A DNA stretch of 64,000 nucleotides from Vallitalea maricola. GTDB lineage: Bacteria; Bacillota; Clostridia; Lachnospirales; Vallitaleaceae. Where the stretch lies: assembly GCF_036985595.1 (NCBI RefSeq), contig NZ_BTPU01000007.1:1-64000 (forward strand). Direction: 5' to 3'. This document shows positions 45,900 through 54,697 of the stretch, in pieces (position 1 is the stretch's first letter; each line of letters opens with the position of its first letter). A model generated the notes under the pieces. It saw only the letters and a program-made list of their open reading frames with translations, had not been told where the DNA came from and did not search any database. The translations under genes and the position numbers were made by a program.

Positions 45900-47645
45900 T
45901 TATATTAATGTAACTTTTTCATCGCTAGGGTTTACGTACATAGAATAGTTAGTATGATAAATAACATAACCAGGTACTGAGCCAGCTGGTTTTTTAATAT
46001 GCTTTCTCAATGTATAATCAACAGCCACTTTAGTTGAATTATTAGCCTTGCTATAATAAGCGGCTAGGGCAGCTGCTTCTTCATATGCTGTATCACTTAA
46101 TTCTCTGCCATTGGTTTTCACAATAACATGTGAACCAGGAACTTCTTTTGTATGAAACCACCAATCATTAGCAGTGGCGGTTTTCATGGTCAATTCATCA
46201 TTTTGTAAGTTGTTTTTACCAACATAGATGTCAAAACCATCAGAAGACTTATAATGGAAAGGCTTGGATTTTTGCAATGCTTTTTTATTCTTGTTTTTTC
46301 TGAATCTAAGATAACCGTATTCCATTAATTCTGTACGTATCAATTGCAGATCTTCTTCTGCCTCAACAAAATTCAAAGAATTTTGTATAGATTCAAGATG
46401 GCTAATTTCACTTTTGGTATCTATTATCTGTTCAGTCAACGCATGAAAAGTTCTTTTAAGCTTATTATATCGATTATAATATTTTGCAGCATTCTCAGAA
46501 GGTGACAAATTAGGTTTTAGACTAATAGTGGTCTCTTCGTTAGTGTAATAATTGAATGTTTTTAGCTCTTTATCTCCTTCTTTTATTGCATATATGTTAG
46601 CTGTAATTAATTCTCCTTTAATCTTATATTTATCTCTTGATTCTGTATCTTTTATCTGTTTTAACTGTAAATCTAATTTTTTATAACATCTCTCAAGATT
46701 TGTTGCTATTATTTTCTTAATATCACTGGATTTTTGGCTTATCCTGGAGGTATTAGAACTTTTGGCATAATAACTATCCAGTACATGAGAAATTGACTCA
46801 TATTTTATAGATTCATAACCTCCTACATAACTACTTAACTCAATTGACGAAAATTCTTTATATGTTCCTTCTTCATCAGTAATTATATTAGGTGTATAAT
46901 CACCCTCTTCTATTAATTTCATCAATGATTCAAAATTGGTATATATATTAGTAAAATCAGTATCAGTCAATTCACTGGTTGGTGTAGAACTATTAATTCC
47001 AGCCCTGTAGCATATTTCCTCTGAAATCACAGGACTTATGCCATTAAAAGTAAAATAGAGTGCTTTGTGAATAATAGTGTTCTTATCATTTAGTATAGCA
47101 ATAAAATCATCCAAAGTAATATTATTCAAAGGGTTTATTTTATTCTTAGCTGGAGGATAAGTATATATTCTATTAGGCAATACTTCTCTCACAGAACTAA
47201 CATTAAGGGATACATGTTTTATACTATCTACTATTCTATTATTTTCTTCACAGAAGATTATATTACTATGCCTACCCATTATTTCAATAATTAGCTTTTT
47301 GATGCACAGGTCACCTAATTCGTTAAGGTGTTCTAAATGAATTTCTACTATTCTTTCAAAATTAGGTTGAATAACATTAAGAATCTTACCACCAATAATA
47401 TGTTTTCTTAATAACATACAAAAATTAGGGGGATTTAATGGATTCTTTTTCGGTACTTCTGTCAGGTGAATACGTGGCATATTAGCTAAAGCTGATAATA
47501 ATAATTTATATGAATTTTTATTATTTCTTATTGATATAATTAATTCGTCATTTTCAGGTTGATAAATCTTATCAATTCTACCACCGGTTATTAATTGATT
47601 AAGTTCATAAACAATATTGGAAATTACAATTCCATCTAGTGCCAT
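45900..47645 (-). CDS. rqcH: Rqc2 homologue RqcH (ribosome quality control, alanine tailing)
   Basis: A 581-residue NFACT protein, often annotated fibronectin-binding. In Bacillus RqcH binds stalled 50S subunits and adds C-terminal alanine tails that mark peptides for degradation. Visible: NFACT-N at 1-180 (MALDGIVISNIVYELN), a coiled-coil middle (about 300-430), and the NFACT-R domain (about 460-570) with DWWFHTKEVPGSHV. Bacillus has Asp97-Arg98 essential for tailing; here the same position reads Glu97-Arg98, which is conservative. AAAGGA 11 bases before the ATG. Confidence 0.92.
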   Translation of the reverse strand: MALDGIVISNIVYELNQLITGGRIDKIYQPENDELIISIRNNKNSYKLLLSALANMPRIHLTEVPKKNPLNPPNFCMLLRKHIIGGKILNVIQPNFERIVEIHLEHLNELGDLCIKKLIIEIMGRHSNIIFCEENNRIVDSIKHVSLNVSSVREVLPNRIYTYPPAKNKINPLNNITLDDFIAILNDKNTIIHKALYFTFNGISPVISEEICYRAGINSSTPTSELTDTDFTNIYTNFESLMKLIEEGDYTPNIITDEEGTYKEFSSIELSSYVGGYESIKYESISHVLDSYYAKSSNTSRISQKSSDIKKIIATNLERCYKKLDLQLKQIKDTESRDKYKIKGELITANIYAIKEGDKELKTFNYYTNEETTISLKPNLSPSENAAKYYNRYNKLKRTFHALTEQIIDTKSEISHLESIQNSLNFVEAEEDLQLIRTELMEYGYLRFRKNKNKKALQKSKPFHYKSSDGFDIYVGKNNLQNDELTMKTATANDWWFHTKEVPGSHVIVKTNGRELSDTAYEEAAALAAYYSKANNSTKVAVDYTLRKHIKKPAGSVPGYVIYHTNYSMYVNPSDEKVTLI

Positions 47646-47898
47646 ATATCAATCATTCCTTTCTAAGTATTCTTGCTAAGTAATTATAATCACAAGTATA
47701 ACACTAAGTAAATTAAAAAGGAAGTAATAGCTTAAATATATGGTATAAATAGCTATTTTTGAATGATTCATTGGGCAAGTATAAATATGCTCATTACTAT
47801 TTATACATATAACAGAATATTGCGACTAATAAATTACTTAAATTATTTCATTCGTTTTTATTATTATAGCTTGCAAAGTACATCGTTTTATATTACAA

Positions 47899-47908
47899 TA
47901 GTATACAA
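47899..47908. promoter_or_regulatory. Candidate auxiliary operator upstream of citrate synthase
   Basis: TAGTATACAA, one mismatch from TTGTATACAA, lies 72 bases upstream of the perfect copy, close to seven helical turns. It could be a second binding site for the same regulator. Confidence 0.35.
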
Positions 47909-47942
47909 GTATAAATTTTATTGCGGTTGTAATTTACGGGGA

Positions 47943-47971
47943 TTGATGGCTCTGATAATAATTTGTATGAT
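47943..47971 (+). promoter_or_regulatory. Sigma-A promoter of citrate synthase
   Basis: TTGATG (47943-47948) and TATGAT (47966-47971) with a 17-base spacer. The -10 runs straight into the perfect operator, so occupancy would block initiation. Confidence 0.65.
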
Positions 47972-47982
47972 TGTATACAATC
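47969..47982. promoter_or_regulatory. 14-base palindromic operator at the citrate synthase promoter
   Basis: GATTGTATACAATC, a perfect palindrome with the TTGTATACAA core. It starts inside the -10 box and covers the predicted start of transcription. The same core occurs upstream of rex and, with one mismatch, at acn. Confidence 0.6.
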
Positions 47983-48114
47983 TATAAAAGTCTAAAATAA
48001 ACAAGATATATTTGGTCATTTCTACTGGAAGAAAAACCAATTACTTCTGTAAATCTGATTTGCTTTATTAATATTTATAAATACGGAATTATAATAATAC
48101 AAGGAGTTGATAGC

Positions 48115-49470
48115 TTGAGTAATAAAGAGATATATAGGAGAATATTGAAGTTCGCTAATTTAGCTGAAAACAATAACAAAATTGATTTTGAACTGTATGA
48201 CAAATTCGGAGTAAAAAGAGGTTTAAGAAATAAGAATGGAACAGGTGTTTTAGCTGGTCTAACAGAAATTGGAGATGTAATTGGTTATAGATTAGAAGAT
48301 GGTGAAAAAATTCCTACAGAAGGTCATTTGCTTTATAGAGGTATTGATGTTAAAAATATAGTTGATGGATTTCAGTCAGAAGAAAGATTCGGGTTTGAAG
48401 AAGTATGTTATCTTTTACTATTTGGTTCACTTCCTACTAGTAGTGAACTTAAGGAGTTCAATGAAATATTAGGAGAGAGCAGAGAAATTCCAGAAGGTTT
48501 TACTGAAGATATGATATTAAAAGCTCCAAGCCCTAATATTATGAACAAATTAGCTAGAAGTGTTTTAGCAACTTATTCTTATGATGATAATCCAGATGAT
48601 ACAAGTATAGAGAATATGTTAAAACAATGTATAGAATTAATAGCTAGATTTCCAATATTTGTTGCTTATGCATTCCAAGCAAAATCTCATTATTATGATA
48701 ACAATAGTCTTTATATTCATAACACTACAAGAAATTTAAGTACCGCAGAAAATTTTTTACATATGTTACGTGTAGATAATAAATTTACCAAATCAGAAGC
48801 TGAATTACTTGATCTATGTCTTGTACTACACGCTGAGCATGGTGGTGGTAATAACTCAGCCTTTACAGCAAGAGTAGTTTCATCTTCAGGTACAGATACT
48901 TATTCTGCTATAGCAGCTGCAATAGGATCATTAAAAGGACCTAAACATGGTGGTGCTAACAATAAAGTTAGACAGATGATGGATGATATCAAGGCTCATA
49001 TAAAAGACTGGGAAGATAAAAAAGAAATAGAAAATTATCTTACTAAAATATTAAAAAAAGAAGCAAACGATGGATCTGGACTCATCTATGGTATGGGTCA
49101 TGCAATCTATACATTATCCGACCCAAGAGCTGTCATGCTTAAGAAAAAAGCTCATCAATTAGCTGTTGAGAAAGATATGATGAAAGAATATAACCTATAC
49201 CAATCTATTGAAAATCTAGCACCAGAAGTTTTTGCGAAAGTAAAAGGATCTTCAAAAGAGATATGTGCAAATGTAGACTTCTATTCAGGATTTGTTTATA
49301 ATATGCTTCAAATTCCACCTGAATTATTTACTCCTATATTTGCTATTGCAAGAATTGGAGGATGGTGTGCACATAGAATAGAAGAATTCTATGGAGCTAA
49401 CAGGATAATAAGACCTGCATATAAGAATATTACGGAACCTAGAGATTATAAAAACATAAATAATAGGTAA
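48115..49470 (+). CDS. gltA: Citrate synthase (si type)
   Basis: Condenses oxaloacetate and acetyl-CoA to citrate, the first step of the oxidative branch completed by acn-icd at 20-23 kb. The 451 residues include the catalytic set: HAEHGGGNNSAF, GMGHAIYTLSDPRA and an Asp in NVDFYSG. The start is TTG, 8 bases after AAGGAG. Preceded by the GntR-type palindrome and followed by a terminator; single gene. A methylcitrate synthase cannot be excluded, but the acn-icd operon fits citrate. Confidence 0.93.
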   Translation: MSNKEIYRRILKFANLAENNNKIDFELYDKFGVKRGLRNKNGTGVLAGLTEIGDVIGYRLEDGEKIPTEGHLLYRGIDVKNIVDGFQSEERFGFEEVCYLLLFGSLPTSSELKEFNEILGESREIPEGFTEDMILKAPSPNIMNKLARSVLATYSYDDNPDDTSIENMLKQCIELIARFPIFVAYAFQAKSHYYDNNSLYIHNTTRNLSTAENFLHMLRVDNKFTKSEAELLDLCLVLHAEHGGGNNSAFTARVVSSSGTDTYSAIAAAIGSLKGPKHGGANNKVRQMMDDIKAHIKDWEDKKEIENYLTKILKKEANDGSGLIYGMGHAIYTLSDPRAVMLKKKAHQLAVEKDMMKEYNLYQSIENLAPEVFAKVKGSSKEICANVDFYSGFVYNMLQIPPELFTPIFAIARIGGWCAHRIEEFYGANRIIRPAYKNITEPRDYKNINNR

Positions 49471-49515
49471 TTAATATAATCTAATGAAATAATTATTAGT
49501 CATGCTAATTATTAG

Positions 49516-49548
49516 AAAAGTGTTTTGCTGGTCAAAACACTTTTTCTT
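49516..49548 (+). terminator. Intrinsic terminator after citrate synthase
   Basis: AAAAGTGTTTTG pairs with CAAAACACTTTT over a 5-base loop, ending in a T-run. Confidence 0.88.
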
Positions 49549-49607
49549 ACTTATATGAGAGTAAATTAATTCTAATAGAATCCAAAATATAATAATAAAA
49601 ATAGTCC

Positions 49608-49636
49608 TTGACAAAACTCTTATCTTTTAATATACT
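49608..49636 (+). promoter_or_regulatory. Sigma-A promoter of the metG transcript
   Basis: A perfect TTGACA (49608-49613), a 17-base spacer and TATACT (49631-49636). Transcription should begin near 49643, at the T-box leader. Confidence 0.85.
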
Positions 49637-49642
49637 TTTAGA

Positions 49643-49922
49643 AAATAAAGGCAATGAAGAGAAGAGTAATTAAATTAGAAGCTTACAGAGAGTTCCCTTG
49701 TGCTGAGATGGAATAGTGGATATTTAATGAACCAAGACTCTGAGCTGCATACGGATCTTATTAGTTGTTAGGATAGTAATAAGTGATGCTATGACGTTTG
49801 TTCACGTTACAGAACTAAAGTATAATAAGTACTTGATGAGATTAGTATGGTGACATATTAATGAATTAGGGTGGTACCGCGAATAAATCGCCCCTACGAA
49901 TATTTGTAGGAGGTGTTTTTTT
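49643..49922 (+). promoter_or_regulatory. T-box leader, methionine specific (AUG specifier)
   Basis: Tandem structural elements typical of a T-box: stem I, then the specifier ATG at 49727-49729 within the loop TTTAATGAACC, the T-box AGGGTGGTACCGCG at 49868-49881, and a terminator hairpin CCTAC/GTAGG with a T-run (49891-49922). It matches uncharged tRNA-Met, in agreement with the gene downstream. Confidence 0.93.
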
Positions 49923-50007
49923 ATGAGCTTTTTTCCATGAAATTAACTTGGAATAATCCTAAATAATAAGTATGAATACAATAAAAATTATTAGAAGGAG
50001 TTTGCTT

Positions 50008-52005
50008 ATGAAAGACAATAGAAGACAAAGACCAAGACCAGAATTTCCTAAAAAAGCTGTTGTTACAGCAGGAATGCCTTATGGTAATAAAGAATTGCAT
50101 TTTGGACATGTAGGAGGAGTATTTGTTCACGCTGATACTTATGCAAGATTTTTAAGAGATAGAATAGGTAAAGAAAATGTTATATTTGTATCAGGAACAG
50201 ATTGTTACGGTTCTCCAATATTAGCTAGTTATAGACAACTTGTAGATGAAAATAAATTTGAAGGAACTATAGAAGATTATGTAAGACAAAATCATAACAA
50301 ACAAAATGAAGTTTTAGAAAAGTATGAGATGAGTCTTAATTTATATGGAGCTTCTGGTTTGGACAAACCTGGAGAATTCCACAAAGAAGTTTCAGAAGAG
50401 ATATTTAATAAATTATACGAAAATGGTTATTTAACCAAGTTATCCACACCACAATTCTATGATCCTGAACATAAAGTATTATTGAATGGTAGACAGGTAG
50501 TAGGTAAATGCCCTATAGAAGGATGTAATTCTGACAAAGCATATGCAGATGAATGTTCAATGGGTCATATGTACATGCCTAATGAATTAATAGATCCTAA
50601 AAGCATTCTATCAGGTAAAACACCAGAACTTAGAGATGTGACTAACTGGTATTTCAAATTAGATGAATATAATGATGTCTTGAAAGACAGAATCAAGAAT
50701 CTAAAAGAGAATTCTAATTCTCGTAAATATCTATTGAATACTATTGAAGAATTCTTGAAGCCACCAATTATATATGTTAAGAGGAAACAGCTAGAAGATG
50801 ATTTAGCTGATATACAAAACAAATTACCTAAGCATACAATAATTGATGAACCTAAAAAGCCTTCAATAACTTTTATATTTGAGAATTTGGAAGATAGAGA
50901 TACAGCTAGAGATGTATTTGACAAGCTTGGAATAAGATTCAGAACTGGAAAAACATTAGTTCCTTTTAGATTATCAGGTAATATTGATTGGGGAATTAAA
51001 GTGCCTGAAAAAGAAGATTTAGAAAATTTGACATTCTGGGTATGGCCAGAATCATTATGGGCACCAATTTCTTTTACTAAGACTTATTTAGATTCAATTG
51101 GTGAAAATCCAGAGAATTGGAAGGATTGGTGGCAATCAAAAGATTCAAAAGTATATCAATTCATCGGTGAAGATAATATTTATTTTTACGGTATTGCTGA
51201 AATGGGTATGTTCTTAGCATTACTTGGCATTAATAAAGATAGTTCATTAGATTGGGAAAACATTAATCTACCTCATCTAATACCTAATAATCATGTGTTA
51301 TTCATGGATAAAAAAGCAAGTAGTAGTAGTGATATCAAACCACCTATGGCAGAGGAATTATTAGACTATTATACGGCAGAGCAATTAAGAATGCATTTCT
51401 TAAGCCTTGGTTTAGCTAAGAAGAGTGTAAGTTTCACACCTCAGGTATTTATGAAAGAAGAAGACAGACAAGGACCGGATACTGTTTTAAAAGATGGTAA
51501 CTTACTTACTAATGTATTCAATAGACTTATTAGATCTTGTTTCTATACATCTCAAAAGTATTTTGATTCCAAAATCCCTATGGGAGAAGTAGATGAAAAA
51601 ATATTGGAGGAATCTAAAGAGGCAATACTGAATTATGAAAGACATATGTATAATCATGATTTTCATAGGATTGTCTACGTACTTGACAGCTATATAAGAA
51701 AAATGAACAAGTACTGGGTTAATAATATGAAGAAAGCTGAAGCTGATGAAGATAATGAACTTAGAGAAAAAGTTTTAATAACAGCTTTTCATGGTGTGCG
51801 TACCGCTATTACATTGATACACCCAATTGCTCCAGACAGTTGTAAAATGGTAAGGGAATATCTTAATGTTAATGAAAACATCTGGAATTGGGATTATATA
51901 TTTGATAACATATATTCCTTTATTGAAGATTATGATAACCATAAGATTAAATATCTAGAACCTAGAATAGACTTTTTTGAAAAACATGAAAGTCAATATA
52001 AATAA
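50008..52005 (+). CDS. metG: Methionyl-tRNA synthetase, divergent clostridial type
   Basis: Charges tRNA-Met. The 665 residues open PKKAVVTAGMPYGNKELHFGHVGG, with HFGH (HIGH motif) at 31-34, and contain a zinc cluster (CPIEGC...DEC) and FWVWPESLWAPI. The KMSKS position instead reads KASSS at 436-440: the first Lys is kept, but the second Lys is replaced by Ser. Between about 230 and 330 it has an extra segment. I believe this form recurs in Lachnospiraceae-type clostridia, so it is probably a functional variant. The ATG at 50008 follows AGAAGGAG. T-box controlled. Confidence 0.88.
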   Translation: MKDNRRQRPRPEFPKKAVVTAGMPYGNKELHFGHVGGVFVHADTYARFLRDRIGKENVIFVSGTDCYGSPILASYRQLVDENKFEGTIEDYVRQNHNKQNEVLEKYEMSLNLYGASGLDKPGEFHKEVSEEIFNKLYENGYLTKLSTPQFYDPEHKVLLNGRQVVGKCPIEGCNSDKAYADECSMGHMYMPNELIDPKSILSGKTPELRDVTNWYFKLDEYNDVLKDRIKNLKENSNSRKYLLNTIEEFLKPPIIYVKRKQLEDDLADIQNKLPKHTIIDEPKKPSITFIFENLEDRDTARDVFDKLGIRFRTGKTLVPFRLSGNIDWGIKVPEKEDLENLTFWVWPESLWAPISFTKTYLDSIGENPENWKDWWQSKDSKVYQFIGEDNIYFYGIAEMGMFLALLGINKDSSLDWENINLPHLIPNNHVLFMDKKASSSSDIKPPMAEELLDYYTAEQLRMHFLSLGLAKKSVSFTPQVFMKEEDRQGPDTVLKDGNLLTNVFNRLIRSCFYTSQKYFDSKIPMGEVDEKILEESKEAILNYERHMYNHDFHRIVYVLDSYIRKMNKYWVNNMKKAEADEDNELREKVLITAFHGVRTAITLIHPIAPDSCKMVREYLNVNENIWNWDYIFDNIYSFIEDYDNHKIKYLEPRIDFFEKHESQYK

Positions 52006-52018
52006 TTAGTGCATACCT

Positions 52019-52070
52019 ATTGCAGAATAAAGAAAGTACAACTAGATCTTTATTCTGCAATATTTTTATT
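52019..52070 (+). terminator. Intrinsic terminator after metG
   Basis: ATTGCAGAATAAAGA pairs perfectly with TCTTTATTCTGCAAT (15 bp), followed by ATTTTTATTT. Confidence 0.92.
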
Positions 52071-52093
52071 TACAGCTAGTTAAAAAAAGGGTA

Positions 52094-52122
52094 TTGACAC
52101 AACTAAAAAAAAGGAGTAATAT
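52094..52122 (+). promoter_or_regulatory. Distal promoter of the LacI-controlled operon
   Basis: A perfect TTGACA (52094-52099) with TAATAT (52117-52122) after 17 bases. Operator 1 lies downstream of its predicted start, well placed to block elongation or initiation. Confidence 0.5.
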
Positions 52123-52136
52123 TATTCCATAATAAG

Positions 52137-52156
52137 TTCTGCCAATGATGGCAGAA
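52137..52156. promoter_or_regulatory. LacI-type operator 1
   Basis: TTCTGCCA-ATGA-TGGCAGAA, a 20-base site with 8-base symmetric arms and the same TGCCA-N4-TGGCA core as two further copies. Read as RNA it could also form a hairpin. Confidence 0.75.
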
Positions 52157-52184
52157 AGGCAAGGTTTTTTTATTTTATATCTAA

Positions 52185-52198
52185 TGCCAACGATGGCA
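52185..52198. promoter_or_regulatory. LacI-type operator 2
   Basis: TGCCAACGATGGCA. Its centre is 45 bases from that of operator 1 and 42 bases from that of operator 3, about four helical turns each, which permits DNA looping. Confidence 0.75.
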
Positions 52199-52226
52199 GA
52201 AATAAAATTGTTTTTTGTCATGAAAC

Positions 52227-52240
52227 TGCCATCGTTGGCA
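52227..52240. promoter_or_regulatory. LacI-type operator 3, overlaps the -35 box
   Basis: TGCCATCGTTGGCA, the reverse complement of operator 2. Its right half supplies TTGGCA, the -35 of the proximal promoter, so repressor and RNA polymerase should compete directly. Confidence 0.8.
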
Positions 52241-52263
52241 AAAGTGACATATTAGTGTATAAT
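52235..52263 (+). promoter_or_regulatory. Proximal promoter of the sugar-uptake operon
   Basis: TTGGCA (52235-52240) and a perfect TATAAT (52258-52263) with 17 bases between them. The start would fall near 52270. A strong AGGAGG (52272-52278) right after it has no evident frame. Confidence 0.85.
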
Positions 52264-52355
52264 TATAGACAGGAGGTGCGTATAACAATAGCTGCATGTA
52301 AGTGATTGACTTATCTAGAAGATGTACTACAAATTATATTAAGGAGAAATTAAAA

Positions 52356-53627
52356 ATGAAAAGAAAAATAATAAGTGTGCTTTTAATAATGTGTTTAGTT
52401 GTTATATCAGCAGGATGCAAGGCTGAGAAAAATGATGAAAAAAAAGAGGTAACTTTAAACTATTATTCTCATGTTGATGAAAATGGAACACTTACCAATA
52501 TTATAAATAGATTTCACGAAGAAAATCCTAATATCAAGGTTAATGTTGTTGAATTACCAGCGGATACTAATAAAAAGTTACAGATGATTAGTACAGCATT
52601 ACAGGCAGAAGATGATTCATTGGATATGTTTGATGCAGATGTGACATGGCCTCCAATTTTTGCTTCAGCTGGCTGGGTAACAGATTTAACTGACGAATTG
52701 ACACAAGATGAAAAAGATAAATATCTACCTGGTGCAATAAATGCAAATATATATAAGGATAAATTATGGGGACTACCTTACAGAATTGATGCAGGTATGC
52801 TTTATTACAGAAAAGACTTATTGGAAAAATATAATAAGCCTGTTCCAGAAACTTGGGAAGAGTTAGTTGAAACAGCTACATATATAATGGAAAAAGAACC
52901 AGAAATGAAAGGTTTAGCAGGGTCATGGAAACAATATGAAGGTTTGACATGTAATTTAATGGAATATGTTTGGAGTTATGGTGGGGATGTTTTCGACGAA
53001 AACGGAAAAGTGATCTACAATTCCCCTGAAACTGTTAAAGCTACAAAGATGATGGTTGATATGATTAATACTTCAAAAATCACTCCAGAAGGAATTATCA
53101 ACTTTGGTAGCGGTGATGCTAGAGCTCCATTTTTTGCTGGAAAATTAATTTTTCTAAGAGACTGGCCAAGTGGATGGAACAAATCACAAGATGCAGATAA
53201 ATCACAAGTAGTTGGAAAAGTTGGGATAGCACAATTACCAAAAGCAGATAAAGATGGTAACAGTTATTCTACTCTTGGTGGATGGCAGATCATGGTATCA
53301 AAATTTTCAAAGAACCAAGAAGAGGCAATAAAATTTGCTAAATTCATGGCTGGTGAAGAAGCTGAGAAAATGGAAGCTCTTGGACTAAGTCATTTACCAT
53401 CTATCAAGTCATTATATGAGGATAAAGAGATTCTTGAAAAAATGCCTTTTGTTGAGAATATGTTACCAGTATTCATGAATGCTAATCCAAGACCAAAATC
53501 ACCATATTATTCAGAAATATCCAATGTACTTCAATTACAGACACAATTGGCTTTTGTAGGCGAGAAAACAGCTGAGGATGCAGTTAAAGATGCTGATAAT
53601 GAAATTAAGAAGATTATCGGACAATAG
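52356..53627 (+). CDS. Sugar ABC transporter substrate-binding lipoprotein
   Basis: Extracellular binding protein of the carbohydrate ABC type 1 family (MalE/UgpB-like). The 423 residues begin with a lipoprotein signal ending VISAGC (lipidated Cys21). The mature protein has family features such as the FHEENPNIKVNVVE, WGLPYRIDAGMLYYRKDLLEKY and TLGGWQIMVSKFSKN segments. The ATG at 52356 follows AAGGAG; an upstream frame from 52302 lacks a ribosome site. First gene of the operon, directly behind the three operators. Substrate is not fixed by the sequence. Confidence 0.92.
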   Translation: MKRKIISVLLIMCLVVISAGCKAEKNDEKKEVTLNYYSHVDENGTLTNIINRFHEENPNIKVNVVELPADTNKKLQMISTALQAEDDSLDMFDADVTWPPIFASAGWVTDLTDELTQDEKDKYLPGAINANIYKDKLWGLPYRIDAGMLYYRKDLLEKYNKPVPETWEELVETATYIMEKEPEMKGLAGSWKQYEGLTCNLMEYVWSYGGDVFDENGKVIYNSPETVKATKMMVDMINTSKITPEGIINFGSGDARAPFFAGKLIFLRDWPSGWNKSQDADKSQVVGKVGIAQLPKADKDGNSYSTLGGWQIMVSKFSKNQEEAIKFAKFMAGEEAEKMEALGLSHLPSIKSLYEDKEILEKMPFVENMLPVFMNANPRPKSPYYSEISNVLQLQTQLAFVGEKTAEDAVKDADNEIKKIIGQ

Positions 53628-53669
53628 TAAATTGAGTAGAATTTAGTGACATGAAAGTATAGGTTAGAG

Positions 53670-53704
53670 AGAACGTTGGATAGAATATTTTCTATCGACG
53701 TTCT
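53670..53704 (+). repeat. Stem-loop between binding protein and permease genes
   Basis: AGAACGT/ACGTTCT plus GATAGAA/TTCTATC stack into one stem with a small internal loop and TATT as apex. It has no strong T-run. In many ABC operons such an element boosts the binding protein over the permeases by protecting or partly ending the mRNA. Confidence 0.6.
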
Positions 53705-53812
53705 AATCTTTATGAAATAAAAAACCCACTTGTAATAAACACATACAATATGTGATGGAAGTACAGAAATATTAATATTACTAGAATGAATAAAAATTAG
53801 GAGTGACCGAAT

Positions 53813-54697
53813 ATGCAAAAACAGAAGGCTAAAATGGGTTATATATTCATAATACCTTCAATTGTATTAGTATTGGTTTTTATAGTATATCCTGTTATTA
53901 ATACAATTAACATGAGTCTTTATGATCTTCGTATTCAGACTTTAGCAGAGGGCAAGAAGTTTGTTGGGTTTGATAACTATATCAAATTATTCAGTGATAA
54001 GACTTTTATAGAGAGTTTGAAATTTACATTGATTTTTACAGTTATTGCTGTAACCTTGGAAACTTTGATAGGTATGATTTTTGCCTTAATCATGAATAAA
54101 GCAATTCCAGGACAAGGTATAATTAGAACTGCTGTACTAGTGCCTTGGGCTATACCTACTATAGTTTCAGGTTTGATGTGGCAGTTCATGTATAGTGATC
54201 AATATGGAATCATCAATCTTATACTAAGTAAACTTCATCTTATTCAAGATTATATACCTTGGCTTATTGAGAAAAATACAGCCATAATAGCAGTTATTAT
54301 TGCGGATGTATGGAAAACTACACCTTACATGTCACTGCTTATTCTATCAGGTCTTCAAACAGTTCCTGAAAGTCTATATGAAGCAGCTTCACTTGATGGA
54401 GCTAACAAGGTACAGAGATTTTTTAGAATTACACTGCCAATAATTAAACCAGTTGTTGTTGTAGCTATATTATTTAGAGTGCTTGCTACATTCCGTATAT
54501 ATGATTTGGTAGTGGCACTAACAAGTGGTGGACCAGCTGACGGAACTCAAAGTTTATCTCTATATACAATCAAGACTTATTTCAATTTTGGTAATCTTGG
54601 ATATGGTGCAACATTAGCCGTAGTAACCTTTATAATTTCCCTATTGATAAGCTTTTTGTTTATGGATGCGTTGAAGACCAAGATGGAGAAGGTGTAA
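53813..54697 (+). CDS. Sugar ABC transporter permease (MalF/UgpA-type)
   Basis: A 294-residue inner-membrane permease with six hydrophobic segments. The EAA loop, EAASLDGANKVQRFFRITLP, contacts the ATPase. AGGAGTG precedes the ATG. It pairs with the next gene (TAATG overlap). Binding protein and two permeases are present, but no ATPase gene lies in the operon, so it must borrow a shared MsmX-type ATPase encoded elsewhere. Confidence 0.93.
   Translation: MQKQKAKMGYIFIIPSIVLVLVFIVYPVINTINMSLYDLRIQTLAEGKKFVGFDNYIKLFSDKTFIESLKFTLIFTVIAVTLETLIGMIFALIMNKAIPGQGIIRTAVLVPWAIPTIVSGLMWQFMYSDQYGIINLILSKLHLIQDYIPWLIEKNTAIIAVIIADVWKTTPYMSLLILSGLQTVPESLYEAASLDGANKVQRFFRITLPIIKPVVVVAILFRVLATFRIYDLVVALTSGGPADGTQSLSLYTIKTYFNFGNLGYGATLAVVTFIISLLISFLFMDALKTKMEKV

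Larger units (their letters stand above)
47646..48114. other. Divergent regulatory region of rqcH and citrate synthase
   Basis: 469 AT-rich bases. It contains the citrate synthase promoter and two copies of a GntR-style palindrome. A 74-codon open frame (47763-47987) overlaps these and is judged spurious. The rqcH promoter is not obvious. Confidence 0.6.

Noticed and set aside
47763..47987. 74-codon plus-strand frame before citrate synthase
   Set aside because: Tyr/Leu-rich with no recognisable motif, and it overlaps the promoter and operators of citrate synthase.
52264..52330. Leader peptide after the strong AGGAGGTG at 52272
   Set aside because: No start codon at the right distance opens a frame of useful length; left as an orphan ribosome-site-like sequence.
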